A stretch of 64,000 nucleotides of DNA from Mytilus californianus (GCF_021869535.1 NW_026262734.1:109899088-109963087), one strand, 5' to 3'; positions 36,645 through 49,349 are shown, counted from the first letter of the stretch. The notes: generated by a model from the letters alone, not told the origin. Translations and numbers: made by a program.

Positions 36645-38060
36645 TTGTTACAATGTGCGACAAAATAAATCAAGATATCCTCAGAAATTAGAAATGTTTT
36701 TATAAGCATACAACGAAAGGATTCTCATAAGTTTCAGTATCAAAAAACATCTAGAACTACCTTTATTAACAATGTGTACCGTGGCTTTATTGTCACAGCG
36801 AAAGAAGATTATTTTAGTACTCCATAAATGACCCCATAAGATGGCTACAACGATGAGAAGATAAAAATCTAGAAAGGCCATAAAATATTTCTTTTCACAT
36901 GGAGCATATCAATCTTCTGGCCAAGATGAGCAAAACCATTCACCCTTAAAATATCCAACAAAATTAGGAGTCACATCTGTACATAATTCGAAATCCCAGT
37001 TTTCTAAAAAAAAAAAAAAAGAGTTTTAAAAACTCAAATCGGTACGACAATCGTTTGTTAAATACATTTTGTCTTTCAGATTTTTGACAGTTGTTGATAA
37101 TGATATTAGGCAGTAAACAAATAAACGACCTGGAATCATAACACACATGGCGAAATTGAAATGCCCTAACAATTGTAAAAGTTTACGTTTAGTACAGGAT
37201 TGTCTGTTTAAAAACTACTTGATAAATTCAATGATGCGTCTTGTTTCATTTAACGGGAAGCGGGTCTCCATCTCTTCTGCATCAAGTATAATACCCAGAT
37301 ATTCTATATCTGTGCAAGGACTAACATCCTTGTTTTAGCCAGTGGAATATTTTTTAGAAACATTATAGTCTTTTAAAGATAGTAGTCATTAAAGCCATTG
37401 TTCTTTCTGCGCAAGAATCGGGTATATCTTGTCAGAAATCGTATATAAGGTGAAACATATATTCAATATTGTAGATATTAGTAGCAATCCAACAGATCGC
37501 TCTAGACAAGTTATTACAAACAATTGGCGAGCTCGAACAAACTAACGCTAGTCTAATAATGGAATAGCATGGTGTTATAGTTATCGCATATCTTTTTCCA
37601 ATCGTGCACAACTTGTGTTCTGTCCTTCTATCAACGCGATCGGAATATGATATATTTTTCGAATATGTATTTCATTCAAAGAAAGAGGGAAAAAATTGTT
37701 CCATAATCGATAGCGTAACACAGTCTACAAACTTCTGGCCTGGCATGCGGAACTAAAAGCGTAAGAATATCAGCGTCCTTTACGTCCAGTCAAATTTTAC
37801 TTTAAAATCGCGAAGTGCAGTAGCAGCTTTGGCGGCAAAAAGCTTACGACATTCATAAAATGTATCACCATAACTGGACTCAATCGGTGAACAGTTAGCT
37901 AAGTAACAATCTTATTGCCTGGCAGTGAACTGATTCGTAATCTTTCATTAACAAACCAGCTAAGGTAGCGTCTCTAGCTTCAATTATTTGTTTTTTATAT
38001 CCACGAAAGGCACAGACGATGACGAAATTCTTATATCTCTTTCGTGTTGTACCTGGACGA
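36645..38060 (-). mobile_element. DIRS-like RT/RNase H fragment, copy 1
   Basis: The minus strand reads an RT C-terminal block around 37340-37140 (Y-L-G-I-I-L-D-A, then K-R-K-L-L-Q-L-L-G-H-F-N-F-A). It continues to an RNase H-like block at 36930-36700 (L-W-G-H-L-W-S, then C-D-N-K-A-T-V-H-I-V-N-K-G). The D-N-x-A-x-V-x-I-x-N-x-G block with a preceding L-W-G is typical of DIRS/Ngaro-type elements. Several stops and a poly-A indel near 37006 break the frame. The matching recombinase fragment is at 34390-34750. Confidence 0.65.
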
Positions 38061-39300
38061 TACTTCAACAGCTATCAGTTTTGGGTTTTTGTTTTTTTTT
38101 TTTTTTTTTATATATACTGCATTCAGCGTCATTTCATGACGTATGATGGAGAGTTGAAATGTTTCAAAAAACAATATCAATATAAAGAGGTGTGGATGTA
38201 CTTCAAAGAGACAACAACAACAACATAGAAAAGTAAAAAAATCAAGAGGTTAACATCTAACTGTTTTTCATCAATTGCAAAGAAGATAATATTTTGAAAC
38301 GTCAATGATATGGCAATCTAGCTTCTAAAAAAGTCATCCAACATATAAACATACGTCCTTCTTCAATAGAAGAGTCTCTCTTGTATCAAGCTGACCATCT
38401 ACTCAATAAACAAATATTTCTGAACATAAGTATATGCATTATTCATGTTATTAAAAGATCTTGAATAAAGTTCATCCACATATATTTTGCAAATCAATGA
38501 GTGAAATCATATTTATTTGTGTCTTTAAGGGGTGTTTCAGAATGAAAACAAATATATTTACGCAGTGATGTTAAGCTTGTTGACCACTTGATAATGAACA
38601 AAAATGCAGTGTTTTCACATTAAAATCTATATTAAGACCCAGGAAAAAAGTCACGTGACCACCCGAAATAGAAAGTAAAATACTGAGAAATAAATTGTAA
38701 TGGAAGGGCATGCTCATGTGTAAAAATATCAGTGAAGACACCTATGAACAGCTTAGCATCTAAATTATATAAAAAAAAAAATCATTGCAAAGTGTTGTTC
38801 TTTAGTATATAGCATATAATAACAGATTCAAATGTCCATCATTTCACAGTTTATTCCTTTTTTACAGTTTTGGGTACATTTTCTATACTACTCCGATTAT
38901 CTGTATTTTTTTGCCATATGTTAGCGCAGTGTTTTAATTTCAGATAAATCGTTTATTTTAAAACGTTCAATTGACTAAACAACGAGTAACTCCCAAAAGA
39001 GCAGAGAACCTTGATTTTCATTTTAATTATTTAAATGAGCTGCTGTTTGTCTGTCCATATGAAATATTTTTCACTTTGTTATACAATTTCACCAAAAATG
39101 TAATTTGTTTGTTTTTTCAGTACCATTGGATAAGCGTATGGCTATTTTCAAAGATGTGGTTGAAAAAAGGGGAGGGGTCTAGAGGATAATAGATTTCATC
39201 AGTGGATTTTAAAATCTTTGTTTTTACATTTAGCATTGTAGGGCATTGATAAAATATGCTATTCACTGTATGGATTGACAGACAGATTTTTTCATATATG
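38060..39300. other. AT-rich part of the duplicated unit, no gene seen
   Basis: Apart from a poly-T at 38091-38109 and short random frames, I see no coding, RNA or repeat feature. The matching part of copy 2 is 43700-44930. Confidence 0.4.
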
Positions 39301-39309
39301 CTAATACAA

Positions 39310-39415
39310 AAGTAAAAAGATGTGGTAAGATTGTCAATGAGACAACTATCCACCAGCATTCCAGAGTTAAGATATTGTGGATATTGTGGATATAAGCAAG
39401 TATAGGTCACCATAC
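39310..39415 (-). repeat. DR4 fragment
   Basis: AAGATGTGGTAAGATTGTCA and GAGACAACTATCCACCAG are the reverse complement of the GTTGTCTCATTGG core of DR4. The second copy is at 44938-45043. Confidence 0.6.
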
Positions 39416-39529
39416 ATCCCTCATCAAGAGGGTTAATTCAAAACAGATAAAGAAAGGGTCTGGAGTGGTCCTTCATTTCTGTATTTCTTTAATATTTTAT
39501 GTCATTTTTTATTCTTCTGTTCCTAATAT

Positions 39530-39690
39530 TTTATGCCTGTTATTCTCTATTCTTTAAAGTCTAGCACCACATTGTTCTCTATTATTCATTTTTTGGGCCC
39601 ATTTTTCTGTCCTCTATATTTTTGTGCAGTATTGGCCCATTATTTTCTATTTGTAAACCCCACCCAGACCCTCATAAAAGTAATGTTTAT
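39530..39690. repeat. Pyrimidine-rich dispersed segment
   Basis: Repeated motif TATTCTCTATTCTT, TTCTCTATTATTC, TTTTCTATTTG, each about 45-60 bases apart, giving a weak internal periodicity. Also in copy 2 (45156-45316). Confidence 0.4.
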
Positions 39691-39984
39691 ACATTCAAAA
39701 TCTTCAACTAAATTTCTATTCAATCTTTAATGCAGTCAGTATATTTTAATAAAAATTATAAATTTCAAATTAACTTTGAAGTGACAAAAAAACTAGACCT
39801 TAGGCTAAACTAATGATTGAATTGATAAAACCAAGTACTATTAATGATTAATCAATAGCAATCATACCACATTTTCTTATTTTTATACCAAAATTTACCT
39901 GTCTGTCATTCCAATTTATGGGAAATTGTTATCATATTACATCATCAAGTCACATCCTGTAAGAAAAACATAATTTACAAACCA

Positions 39985-40215
39985 ACATGAGTAATACGAC
40001 GGGTGCTATATGTGGGGCAGGATCTGCTTACCCTTCCGGAGCACCTGAGATCACCCCCAGTTGTTGGTGGGGTTCGTGTTGCTCAGTCCTTGGTTTTCTA
40101 TGTTGTGTTTTGTATACCGTTGTTTGTCTGTTTTCTTTTTCTTATTTAGCCATGGTGTTATCAGTTCATTTGTGACTTGTGAGTTGGAATGACCCTTTGG
40201 TATCCTTCGCCTTTA
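39985..40215 (+). repeat. DR1, full-length-looking copy
   Basis: Opens ATGAGTAATACGACGGGTGC and ends near TGGTATCCTTCGCC. The 62-codon frame starting at its ATG is a recurrent feature of the repeat, but it is not conserved as protein in the copies at 25085 or 59393. Confidence 0.8.
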
Positions 40216-41091
40216 TTTTTCTGAAGTACTTGTTGACTTATAAACTGATGTAAATGATATAATAGATATTCACTATATCATAAAAAAACTCATATTACTT
40301 TTTCGTCATCATTTAGAAAGAATGAATCGGTATGGAAATTCTAGAATGATTTTAATATTTTAATGTCAAGATTTAGTGAACTACCCTTAATAAAAAAAGT
40401 CAAATCATGACAGTAAATAAAAAAGTCACATCATAATAGTAAAATTGTTGCGCTCGATTCCCGATAATATGTATCTTCCGCATGCAAAGCTCTGATTCAT
40501 TGCCCGGCTTTGGCTATATTTTTTTTCTCCTTTTTGGTTTAGAGCTCTTCATCTTTTTAATAAGATTTTGATTTTCAAATATTTTGGCCTCGAGTATCAC
40601 TGAGGAGACATTGATTGTCGAAATGCGCATCTGGTGCAGAAAAGTTTGTACCGTTAATGTAATTACTACCACTGGGTTGATGCCTCTGCTTGGTGGACTG
40701 ATAGTCCCCGAGGGTATCACCAGCCCAGTAGCCAGTACTTCGGTACTTGCATGAAAATACGGATGTTGTGTTATAAAAATTTGCTGTTACAAAATTTTGG
40801 AAATTATTTAAAACGAAGGAATGTATCTCCCTCATGCAAAAATTTATTCCTTGTCCGGCTTTGGCTATGTTTTTTTTGTCTGTTTTGGTTTATAGCTCTT
40901 CATCTTTTTAATAAACTTTGGATTTTCAAATATTTTTGCCTCAAGCATCACTGAAGAGACATTGATTGTTGAAATGCGCATCTGGTGCAGAAAAATTTGT
41001 ACCGTTTATGTTATTGCACTTAAATCTACAGGTGAATCAAAATAATTTAAATTTTAAATTCGCCACAACTTAGAAATAATTAACAAAACGC

Positions 41092-42257
41092 TGTCAAGGA
41101 TAAATAGAGACTATCACAGTACCGCGGGAATCATATTTGTGCTTATACGCGTTAGCGCTGTCTATATGTAACGTCATGGTTGCTATGTGTTAACGTCTTT
41201 GTATTCCAGCATTAAATCATTCATTTCTATAGACGTCTTTTTCTCACTTCATAAACACAACGCATTCTACAATTATACGATCACGAGATTGGTGCCGTGA
41301 CCACGATGGCTAAAAACAGAGTTGCACCACTTAAAGTTATTACTTTGCCGCGACTAGAGTTGATGGGCGTCGTAGTTGGAGCGAAATTAGGTAAACATGT
41401 GTCGAATATTTGAGGAATTACAGAAATCACATTTTGGTGTGATAGCCAAATCGTTCTGAGCTGGTTGTATTCGTCGAAAATACAAAAACCTTTTATTGCT
41501 AATAGAATTACAGAAATCCTACAACTTGTAGAAAATAAAACTTGGAGGTATTGTCCAACCGACTGTAACCCCGCTGACTGTCTTACGCGCGGAATGTCTT
41601 CATCGAAGTTTTTGAACAATGTAAACTTGGTTAAACGGACCGAAATGGCTTGCACATGAAGAACAATGGCCGCATTGGGATCGAAATTCCGTTGCTATGA
41701 CAACAATAACAGACAATGAAAGTAAAAAAATAAACCGACAAATTCAACAAAATGATGACAGATTCACAGTTGTAAAGGAAGTCATCAATATAGAGAAGTT
41801 CAGCAGTTATCCAAAACTGCTCCGTATAATGTCTTACGTATTGCGCTTTATAACGAAATGCAGAACACTTTCAGAAAACAAGAAATACCAACAGTAAGAG
41901 GTAGACGAGATTCAAAATGCTTCACTCGTGTTGATACGGAATGTACAGCAAACTATTTTCATTAATGAAATCCGCAATATTGTTTCAAAGGATACTAATC
42001 GACTACCTATTGTACGTTAGTTACGATTATATATCGACGAAAAAGGACTACTACGTTCCGGAGGAAGAATTGACAATGCGCTCGTTAGCGAAACAGTGAA
42101 ATACCCTTATTTGCTTCCGACAAAACACCCGTTGACAACATTGATTATTTTGGACGCACACAAACTACAAAAACATAGTGGAATAAATGGGACAATTACG
42201 TTAATTCAACAGACATTTTGGATACCGAAAATCCGACAATGTATGTAAAATTCTGAG
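41092..42257 (+). mobile_element. Internally deleted BEL/Pao retrotransposon, copy 2
   Basis: Same structure as 35475-36640. LTR-like segment 41092-41271, primer binding site at 41290-41302, then RNase H and integrase zinc-binding remnants with the same stops. Confidence 0.8.
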
Positions 42258-42261
42258 GTTT

Positions 42262-43690
42262 TTGTTACAATGTGCGACAAAATAAATCAAGATATCCTCA
42301 GAAATTAGAAATGTTTTTATAAGCATACAACGAAAGGATTCTCATAAGTTTCAGTATCAAAAAACATCTAGAACGACCTTTATTAACAATGTGTACCGTG
42401 GCTTTATTGTCACAGCGAAAGAAGATTATTTTAGTACTCCATAAATGACCCCATAAGATGGCTACAACGATGAGAAGATAAAAATCTAGAAAGGCCATAA
42501 AATATTTCTTTTCACATGGAGCATATCAATCTTCTGGCCAAGATGAGCAAAACCATTCACCCTTAAAATATCCAACAAAATTAGAATCACATCTGTACAT
42601 AATTCGAAATCCCAGTTTTCTAAAAAAAAAAAGAGTTTTAAAAACTCAAATCGGTACGACAATCGTTTGTTAAATACATTTTGTCTTTCAGATTTTTGAC
42701 AGTTGTTGATAATGATATTAGGCATTAAACAAATAAACGACCTGGAATCATAACACACATGGCGAAATTGAAATGCCCTAACAATTGTAAAAGTTTACGT
42801 TTAGTACAGGATTGTCTGTTTAAAAACTACTTGATAAATTCAATGATGCGTCTTGTTTCATTTAACGGGAAGCGGGTCTCCATCTCTTCTGCGTCAAGTA
42901 TAATACCCAGATATTCTATATCTGTGCAAGGACTAACATCCTTGTTTTTAGCCAGTGGAATATTTTTTAGAAACATTATAGTCTTTTAAAGATAGTAGTC
43001 ATTAAAGCAATTTTACTGCGCAAGAATCGGGTATATCTTGTCAGAAATCGTATATAAGGTAAAAAAAACATATATTCAATATTGTAGATATTAGTAGCAA
43101 TCCAACAGATCGCTCTAGACAAGTTATTACAAACAATTGGCGAGCTCGAACAAACTAACGCTAGTCTAATAATGGAATAGCATGGTGTTATAGTTATCGC
43201 ATATCTTTTTCCAATCGTGCACAACTTGTGTTCTGTCCTTCTATCAACGCGATCGGAATATGATATATTTTTCGAATATGTATTTCATTCAAAGAAAGAG
43301 GGAAAAAATTGTTCCATAATCGATAGCGTAACACAGTCTACAAACTTCTGGCCTGGCATGCGGAACTAAAAGCGTAAGAATATCAGCGTCCTTTACGCCC
43401 AGTCAAATTTTACTTTAAAATCGCGAAGTGCAGTAGCAGCTTTGGCGGCAAAAAGCTTACGACATTCATGAAATGTATCACCATAACTGGACTCAATCGG
43501 TGAACAGTTAGCTAAGTAACAATCTTATTGCCTGGCAGTGAACTGATTCGTAATCTTTCATTAACAAACCAGCTAAGGTAGCGTCTCTAGCTTCAATTAT
43601 TTGTTTTTTAAGCGCTGGTGAAATGATATCCACGAAAGGCACAGACGATGACGAAATTCTTATATCTCTTTCGTGTTGTACCTGGACGAT
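42262..43690 (-). mobile_element. DIRS-like RT/RNase H fragment, copy 2
   Basis: Second copy of 36645-38060, with the RNase H-like block at about 42550-42315 and the RT end at 42960-42760. A one-base poly-A context difference leaves a longer open stretch here (42486-42758). Confidence 0.65.
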
Positions 43691-45610
43691 ACTTCAACAG
43701 CTATCAGTTTTGGGTTTTTGTTTGTTTTTTTTTTTTTATATATACTGCATTCAGCGTCATTTCATGACGTATGATAGAGAGTTGAAATGTTTCAAAAAAC
43801 AATATCAATATAAAGAGGTGTGGATGTACTTCAAAGAGACAACAACAACAACATAGAAAAGTAAAAAAATCAAGAGGTTAACATCTAACTGTTTTTCATC
43901 AATTGCAAAGAAGATAATATTTTGAAACGTCAATGATATGGCAATCTAGCTTCTAAAAAGGTCATCCAACATATAAACATACGTCCTTCTTCAATAGTAG
44001 AGTCTCTCTTGTATCAAGCTGACCATCTACTCAATAAACAAATATTTCTGAACATAAGTATATGCATTATTCATGTTATCAAAAGATCTTGAATAAAGTT
44101 CATCCACATATATTTTGCAAATCAATGAGTGAAATCATATTTATTTGTGTCTTTAAGGGGTGTTTCAGAATGAAAACAAATATATTTACGCAGTGATGTT
44201 AAGCTTGTTGACCACTTGATAATGAACAAAAATGCAGTGTTTTCACATTAAAATCTATATTTAGACCCAGGAAAAAAGTCACGTGACCACCCGAAATAGA
44301 AAGTAAAATACTGACAAATAAATTGTAATGGAAGGGCATGCTCAGGTGTAAAAATATCAGTGAAGACACCTATGAACAGCTTAGCATCTAAATTTTATAA
44401 AAAAAAAATCATTGCAAAGTGTTGTTCTTTAGTATATAGCATATAATAACAGATTCAAATGTCCATCATTTCACAGTTTATTCCTTTTTTACAGTTTTGG
44501 GTACATTTTCTATACTACTCCGATTATCTGTATTTTTTTGCCATATGTTAGCGCAGTGTTTTAATTTCAGATAAATCGTTTATTTTAAAACGTTCAATTG
44601 ACTAAACAACGAGTAACTCCCAAAAGAGCAGAGAACCTTGATTTTCATTTTAATTATTTAAATGAGCTGCTGTTTGTCTGTCCATATGAAATATTTTTCA
44701 CTTTGTTATACAATTTCACCAAAAATGTAATTTGTTTGTTTTTTCAGTACCATTGGATAAGCGTATGTCTATTTTCAAAGATGTGGTTGAAAAAAGGGGA
44801 GGGTCTAGAGGATAATAGATTTCATCAGTGGATTTTAAAATCTTTGTTTTTACATTTAGCATTGTAGGGCATTGATAAAATATGCTAGTCACTGTATGGA
44901 TTGACAGACAGATTTTTTCATAAATGCTAATACAAAAGTAAAAAGATGTGGTAAGATTGTCAATGAGACAACTATCCACCAGCATTCCAGAGTTAAGATA
45001 TTGTGGATATTGTGGATATAAGCAAGTATAGGTCACCATACATCCCTCATCAAGAGGGTTAATTCAAAACAGATAAAGAAAGGGTCTGGAGTGGTCCTTC
45101 ATTTCTGTATTTCTTTAATTTTTTATGTCATTTTTTATTCTTCTGTTCCTAATATTTTATGCCTGTTATTCTCTATTCTTTAAAGTCTAGCACCACATTG
45201 TTCTCTATTATTCATTTTTTGGGCCCATTTTTCTGTCCTCTATATTTTTGTGCAGTATTGGCCCATTATTTTCTATTTGTAAACCCCACCCAGACCCTCA
45301 TAAAAGTAATGTTTATACATTCAAAATCTTCAACTAAATTTCTATTCAATCTTTAATGCAGTCAGTATATTTTAATAAAAATTATAAATTTCAAATTAAC
45401 TTTGAAGTGACAAAAAAACTAGACCTTAGGCTAAACTAATGATTGAATTGATAAAACCAAGTACTATTAATGATTAATCAATAGCAATCATACCACATTT
45501 TCTTATTTTTATACCAAAATTTACCTGTCTGTCATTCCAATTTATGGGAAATTGTTATCATATTACATCATCAAGTCACATCCTGTAAGAAAAACATAAT
45601 TTACAAACCA

Positions 45611-45841
45611 ACATGAGTAATACGACGGGTGCTATATGTGGGGCAGGATCTGCTTACCCTTCCGGAGCACCTGAGATCACCCCCAGTTTTTGGTGGGGTT
45701 CGTGTTGCTCAGTCCTTGGTTTTCTATGTTGTGTTTTGTATACCGTTGTTTGTCTGTTTTCTTTTTCTTATTTAGCCATGGTGTTATCAGTTCATTTGTG
45801 ACTTGTGAGTTGGAATGACCCTTTGGTATCCTTCGCCTTTA
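45611..45841 (+). repeat. DR1 within duplication copy 2
   Basis: Copy of 39985-40215 with one visible change (TTTTTGG for TTGTTGG). Confidence 0.8.
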
Positions 45842-46104
45842 TTTTTCTGAAGTACTTGTTGACTTATAAACTGATGTAAATGATATAATAGATATTCACT
45901 ATATCATAAAAAAACTCATATTACTTTTTCGTCATCATTTAGAAAGAATGAATCGGTATGGAAATTCTAGAATGATTTTAATATTTTAATGTCAAGATTT
46001 AGTGAACTACCCTTAATAAAAAAAGTCAAATCATGACAGTAAATAAAAAAAGTCACATCATAATATAGTAAAATTGTTGCGCTCAATTCCCGATAATATG
46101 TCTT

Positions 46105-46735
46105 GAGACTGCATTTGCCTCTCCCTTGACAATGCATACTAAGACTACCTTTCTCCAACCCTCTATAATTCATACTAAGTCTCCCTGTCCTCAATCCGAC
46201 AATACATACTCCCTTTCCCGCACTCTTTACAATTCTTTCCCCAACCTCGACAATAAATCGTAAGAATCCCTTTCCACATACCTCAACACTGACTACCTTT
46301 TTTGAAACACTTTTGTTTATCGACTACAGGCATAGATTGTCTTACCTTTATTTGGAACTACTTTTTGGAATTTTCTAGACAATGCATACCTAGACTCCCT
46401 TTCCCCGACCCTCGAAAATGTACACTTACACTCCCTTTCCTCGACCCTTGACAATGCATACTCAGACTCCCTTCATTCACCCTTAACAATTCTTACTTGA
46501 CTACATTTATCTCACCCATTACAATGCATACTAAGATTCCCTTTCCCTCAACTTCGACGATGCATATTTGGAATCCCTTTCCTTTATCCTCGACAATGCA
46601 CACTTAGACTCACTTTGCTCAATCCTCCACAATGCATACCTAGGCTCCATTTCCCCCATCCCTTACATGCTCAACAATGCATACTTAGACTCATTTGCCC
46701 CCATGCCCAATAATGCATACTCAGAATTTGGAAGG
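46105..46735. repeat. 36-bp degenerate minisatellite
   Basis: About 15 units of ACAATGCATACTTAGACTCC followed by CTTTCCCCCACCCTCG. Because 36 is a multiple of three, a 93-codon plus-strand frame with an N-A-Y-L-D-S-type repeat appears (46568-46849), but it lacks any context of a gene. Confidence 0.85.
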
Positions 46736-46739
46736 ATGA

Positions 46740-47490
46740 TTATCATAAGTAGTAGTATATTGATTATTTCTGAAAAGTTTGGCCTTGTGCATGTTTTGAA
46801 GAGCTTCATGCAAAATATACTTCAATGGACGAATTTACACCGCAGATAAATTACAAAATTAAGCAGTCAAATCCCTAATAAACGTATTCAACACTGTCAA
46901 GGTTATATACACTTTGTGTTTTGGAGAAACTATTAACTATTAAAACAAAATATTGGTGGTTCATAAAAAAACATTATGCATTTATATATTGTTTAAAATT
47001 AAGCATTTGTATCACCAGTCATGCAAATCCTCAGTTAATCAAAATGTCAAACTCAGACAAAGGACAAAATCGGTAAAATTACAGATTTAACGTATTTTCT
47101 GGTATTTAAAGTTTAAAGACTGCAAATGAGACCCACACATATTGTAATGATCAACCAATTCATGATGGTGACCGTAAACCTGATGAATTGTCAATATTAG
47201 GCCTCTTAACTCTAAAATCTCTAAAATGACTCTGTTGTGCATATATTTGTAAGGAGCACAAGCCTGTAAAATTAACAAATTAAGTATATAGTGTGAAAAT
47301 GCACGAGCATAAGGTATCAGTTGAGATGTGCAAACATAAAACTACTGAGCAGTGGTGTGTTACTGTTAAGAAATGGAAAGTTGTCAATCGCAAAGTTTGT
47401 CAAACATTTTGATTTTAAGTCGTCCATCTATGTCAGTATTGAGGAAAAGATAAAAACATAAATAATCTAATCATAGACACCAGGATAAGA
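46740..47490. other. AT-rich stretch, mostly no feature
   Basis: 47130-47220 (ATGATCAACCAATTCATGAT then GGTGACCGTAAACCTGATGA) resembles 59735-59790, which precedes a retroelement fragment, and is probably a decayed relative. Otherwise nothing is supported. Confidence 0.4.
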
Positions 47491-47495
47491 ATTTT

Positions 47496-47580
47496 GTACG
47501 CTAGGCGCGCATTTCGTCTTCATAAGACTCATCAGTGATGCTCGAATCAAGAAAGTTCAAAATGGCCAAACTATGTAAAG
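47496..47580. repeat. DR3 fragment
   Basis: GTACGCTAGGCGCGCATTTC then AAGACTCATCAGTGATGCTC. Confidence 0.65.
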
Positions 47581-48039
47581 TATGAAAGCAGACCATATAG
47601 TTTCAGATGTTTTCTCAATTTCAGTAGAAAAGAGAATTGAAACGGAGAAAAGTTCTTTTCGAATATCTTTATCTGGATCCTGACCGCCTCCTCCTACATC
47701 ACTATATAATTCGTTCTTAAAATACAATGAAAAAAATATGTGTCAGGAGCACAAGTCTGATTACGGTTCAAAATACAGTGAAAACCTTCAATTTAACAAT
47801 TTGGCGCGTTTTAAACAAAAGTTGCAATCTAATTTGATAAGTTGACGAAAAACGATACATTGACAACTAAAGACTGACTAACACGAACCGCACCACAAAG
47901 TTGCAGTGATATCTCTTGAGTTATCCTAAACGGTGTGCAGATCTTTCTCCACATGTGGCACCAATGGTTGTAATCAGCGACTCAAATATACAAATTTAAT
48001 CCTAGTTGCGTCCCTAAAAGTTTGAAGGAATGACTTTAA

Positions 48040-48180
48040 CTTTACCATTATGAGCCCCTGGTTCAATATTTTTCTTGTGAGAAGCAGCCTTATACCAAGG
48101 AAATCATGATAGAAAAATGCACTCTTTGGAATATCGTATCAATTCGGAGATGTATATTTTCCATACTCAATAGTTAATAT
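48040..48180 (-). mobile_element. Retroelement reverse-transcriptase fragment
   Basis: ACCAAGGAAATCATGATAGA and GAATATCGTATCAATTCGGA parallel the minus-strand fragment at 59825-59905, the C-terminal part of the same RT family as 31020-32820. Confidence 0.5.
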
Positions 48181-48866
48181 GCACATCTTAAAAATTTTTA
48201 ATTGGATTCGGTAGAATTTAAATCGCTCTTTTCCTAATAATGTATTTAGACTTCGGAACTTCTGAACTATTTACTAAGTTTTTCAATAGTACAGTTTTTT
48301 TATACATTTTGAAGATGATGCAATTTCCGATGATTTGCTTGTCATGTTCACAGTTTATAACCAATGTTTAAACAGTTTTAGACCATGTAAAATTATAAAA
48401 CAGGATTCTTGTGCTACGTAAAATAAAGTTACAGATAAAAATAATATATATAGTCCTAACAAGTCCTGTGATCAAATTATAAAATGATAAAATTAATATG
48501 ACAAGTACTCAGACCGTTAAGAGGAATAAATCATTGTAGTGTTTATACCGTATGTTCCCGCTGCAAATAATATCAGCTTCCCTTAAACGGAAAACAAAAT
48601 ATATCCTTGACCAAAAGTCCAACCAATTAATTTAACTTTGATAATTATTTCCTTTTCCGTTTTATTTTACGCTACACTATTTAAAGATAAACGAAATACG
48701 TTTAATTATATTATGCATTATTCAAATTATTCAAATAAGAAAGGTAAGTTTTTATCACCTTATTACTTTTTAATTGTAGATTTTATTCAACTTAAACATG
48801 TTTTACCCGAAATTACATGATGAATGTAATAATTGTTTTTACTTTTTTATCTTTATTATGATCATC

Positions 48867-48931
<65 letters not shown>
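48867..48931. repeat. (ATT)n microsatellite
   Basis: About 21 uninterrupted ATT repeats in the region upstream of the B3 signal exon, matching the position of the ATT/ATTT repeat in B1 (14638). Confidence 0.95.
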
Positions 48932-48933
<2 letters not shown>

Positions 48934-48954
48934 TTTTTTTAAATAAATGAGACT

Positions 48955-49110
48955 TATAATATAGTACGCCATACGCGCATCTACTTAAGACTCATTAGAA
49001 GGGTAAAGTCAAAACAAATGGAATGTCAGATCAAGTTTGAAGTTGGCCATATCAAAATTCCGAAAAGTTGTTCCAAAGATGTCGTAAATATCAGTCAATG
49101 TCAGTTTTAT
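48955..49110. repeat. DR3 copy in unit B3
   Basis: Same relative position as the DR3 copies in B1 and B4, so inherited with the unit. Confidence 0.65.
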
Positions 49111-49284
49111 GCGTAAGTAATATGTGTATCCATGAGAGCTCAAAAACCCATCAAAGACTGTTTAAAATGTCAAATATCATTTTATTTTGCATTTGATAAC
49201 TTTTCCGCACATTAGCTTCTATAAAGATGTACATAATGAGAATTTTATCGCTTCTATTTTATATCAATACGATTTATCTTACAG

Positions 49285-49342
49285 GACTACTGCATTATGA
49301 GAGCCTTCTTTCTCTTTTGCATTGTATTGATATGTTTGTCGG
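49285..49342 (+). CDS. B3: orphan signal-peptide exon
   Basis: Acceptor TTATCTTACAG ends at 49284. ATG is at 49297, then 15 codons plus one base to the donor G|GTAAGG at 49343. The peptide (M-R-A-F-F, hydrophobic, ending L-S-G) is nearly identical to B4. No mature exon of type B is visible in the following 4.9 kb. The next mature exon is A5 at 54240, whose acceptor is destroyed. The B3 unit therefore lost its second exon. A chimeric transcript with A5 would need a cryptic acceptor, and the nearest AGs give immediate stops in phase. Confidence 0.7.
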
Positions 49343-49349
49343 GTAAGGT

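Larger units (their letters stand above)
34848..40469 (+). repeat. Tandem duplication, copy 1 (about 5.62 kb)
   Basis: Nearly identical to 40470-46098, with only scattered substitutions and homopolymer length changes. It begins in a dispersed repeat at TGTATCTTCCGCATGC and ends at CCCGATAATA. Contents: dispersed repeat pair, BEL/Pao derivative, DIRS-like RT/RNase H on the minus strand, about 2 kb of AT-rich DNA, DR4 and DR1. ATGT is shared at both breakpoints. Confidence 0.9.
40470..46098 (+). repeat. Tandem duplication, copy 2 (about 5.63 kb)
   Basis: Direct, head-to-tail copy of 34848-40469. Differences include CCAAGC versus CAAAGC at the start, shorter poly-T and poly-A tracts, a 17-base segment (AAGCGCTGGTGAAATGA, about 43611-43627) missing from copy 1, and AATAG versus AATATAG near the end. 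Confidence 0.9.

Noticed and set aside
39987-40175. 62-codon Cys-containing frame in DR1, present in both duplication copies
   Set aside because: DR1 is a dispersed repeat; other copies (25085, 59393, 10990) do not keep the frame. The cysteines are incidental.
46568-46849. 93-codon plus-strand repeat protein
   Set aside because: Translation of the 36-bp minisatellite, which is degenerate and shows no codon bias toward a conserved peptide.
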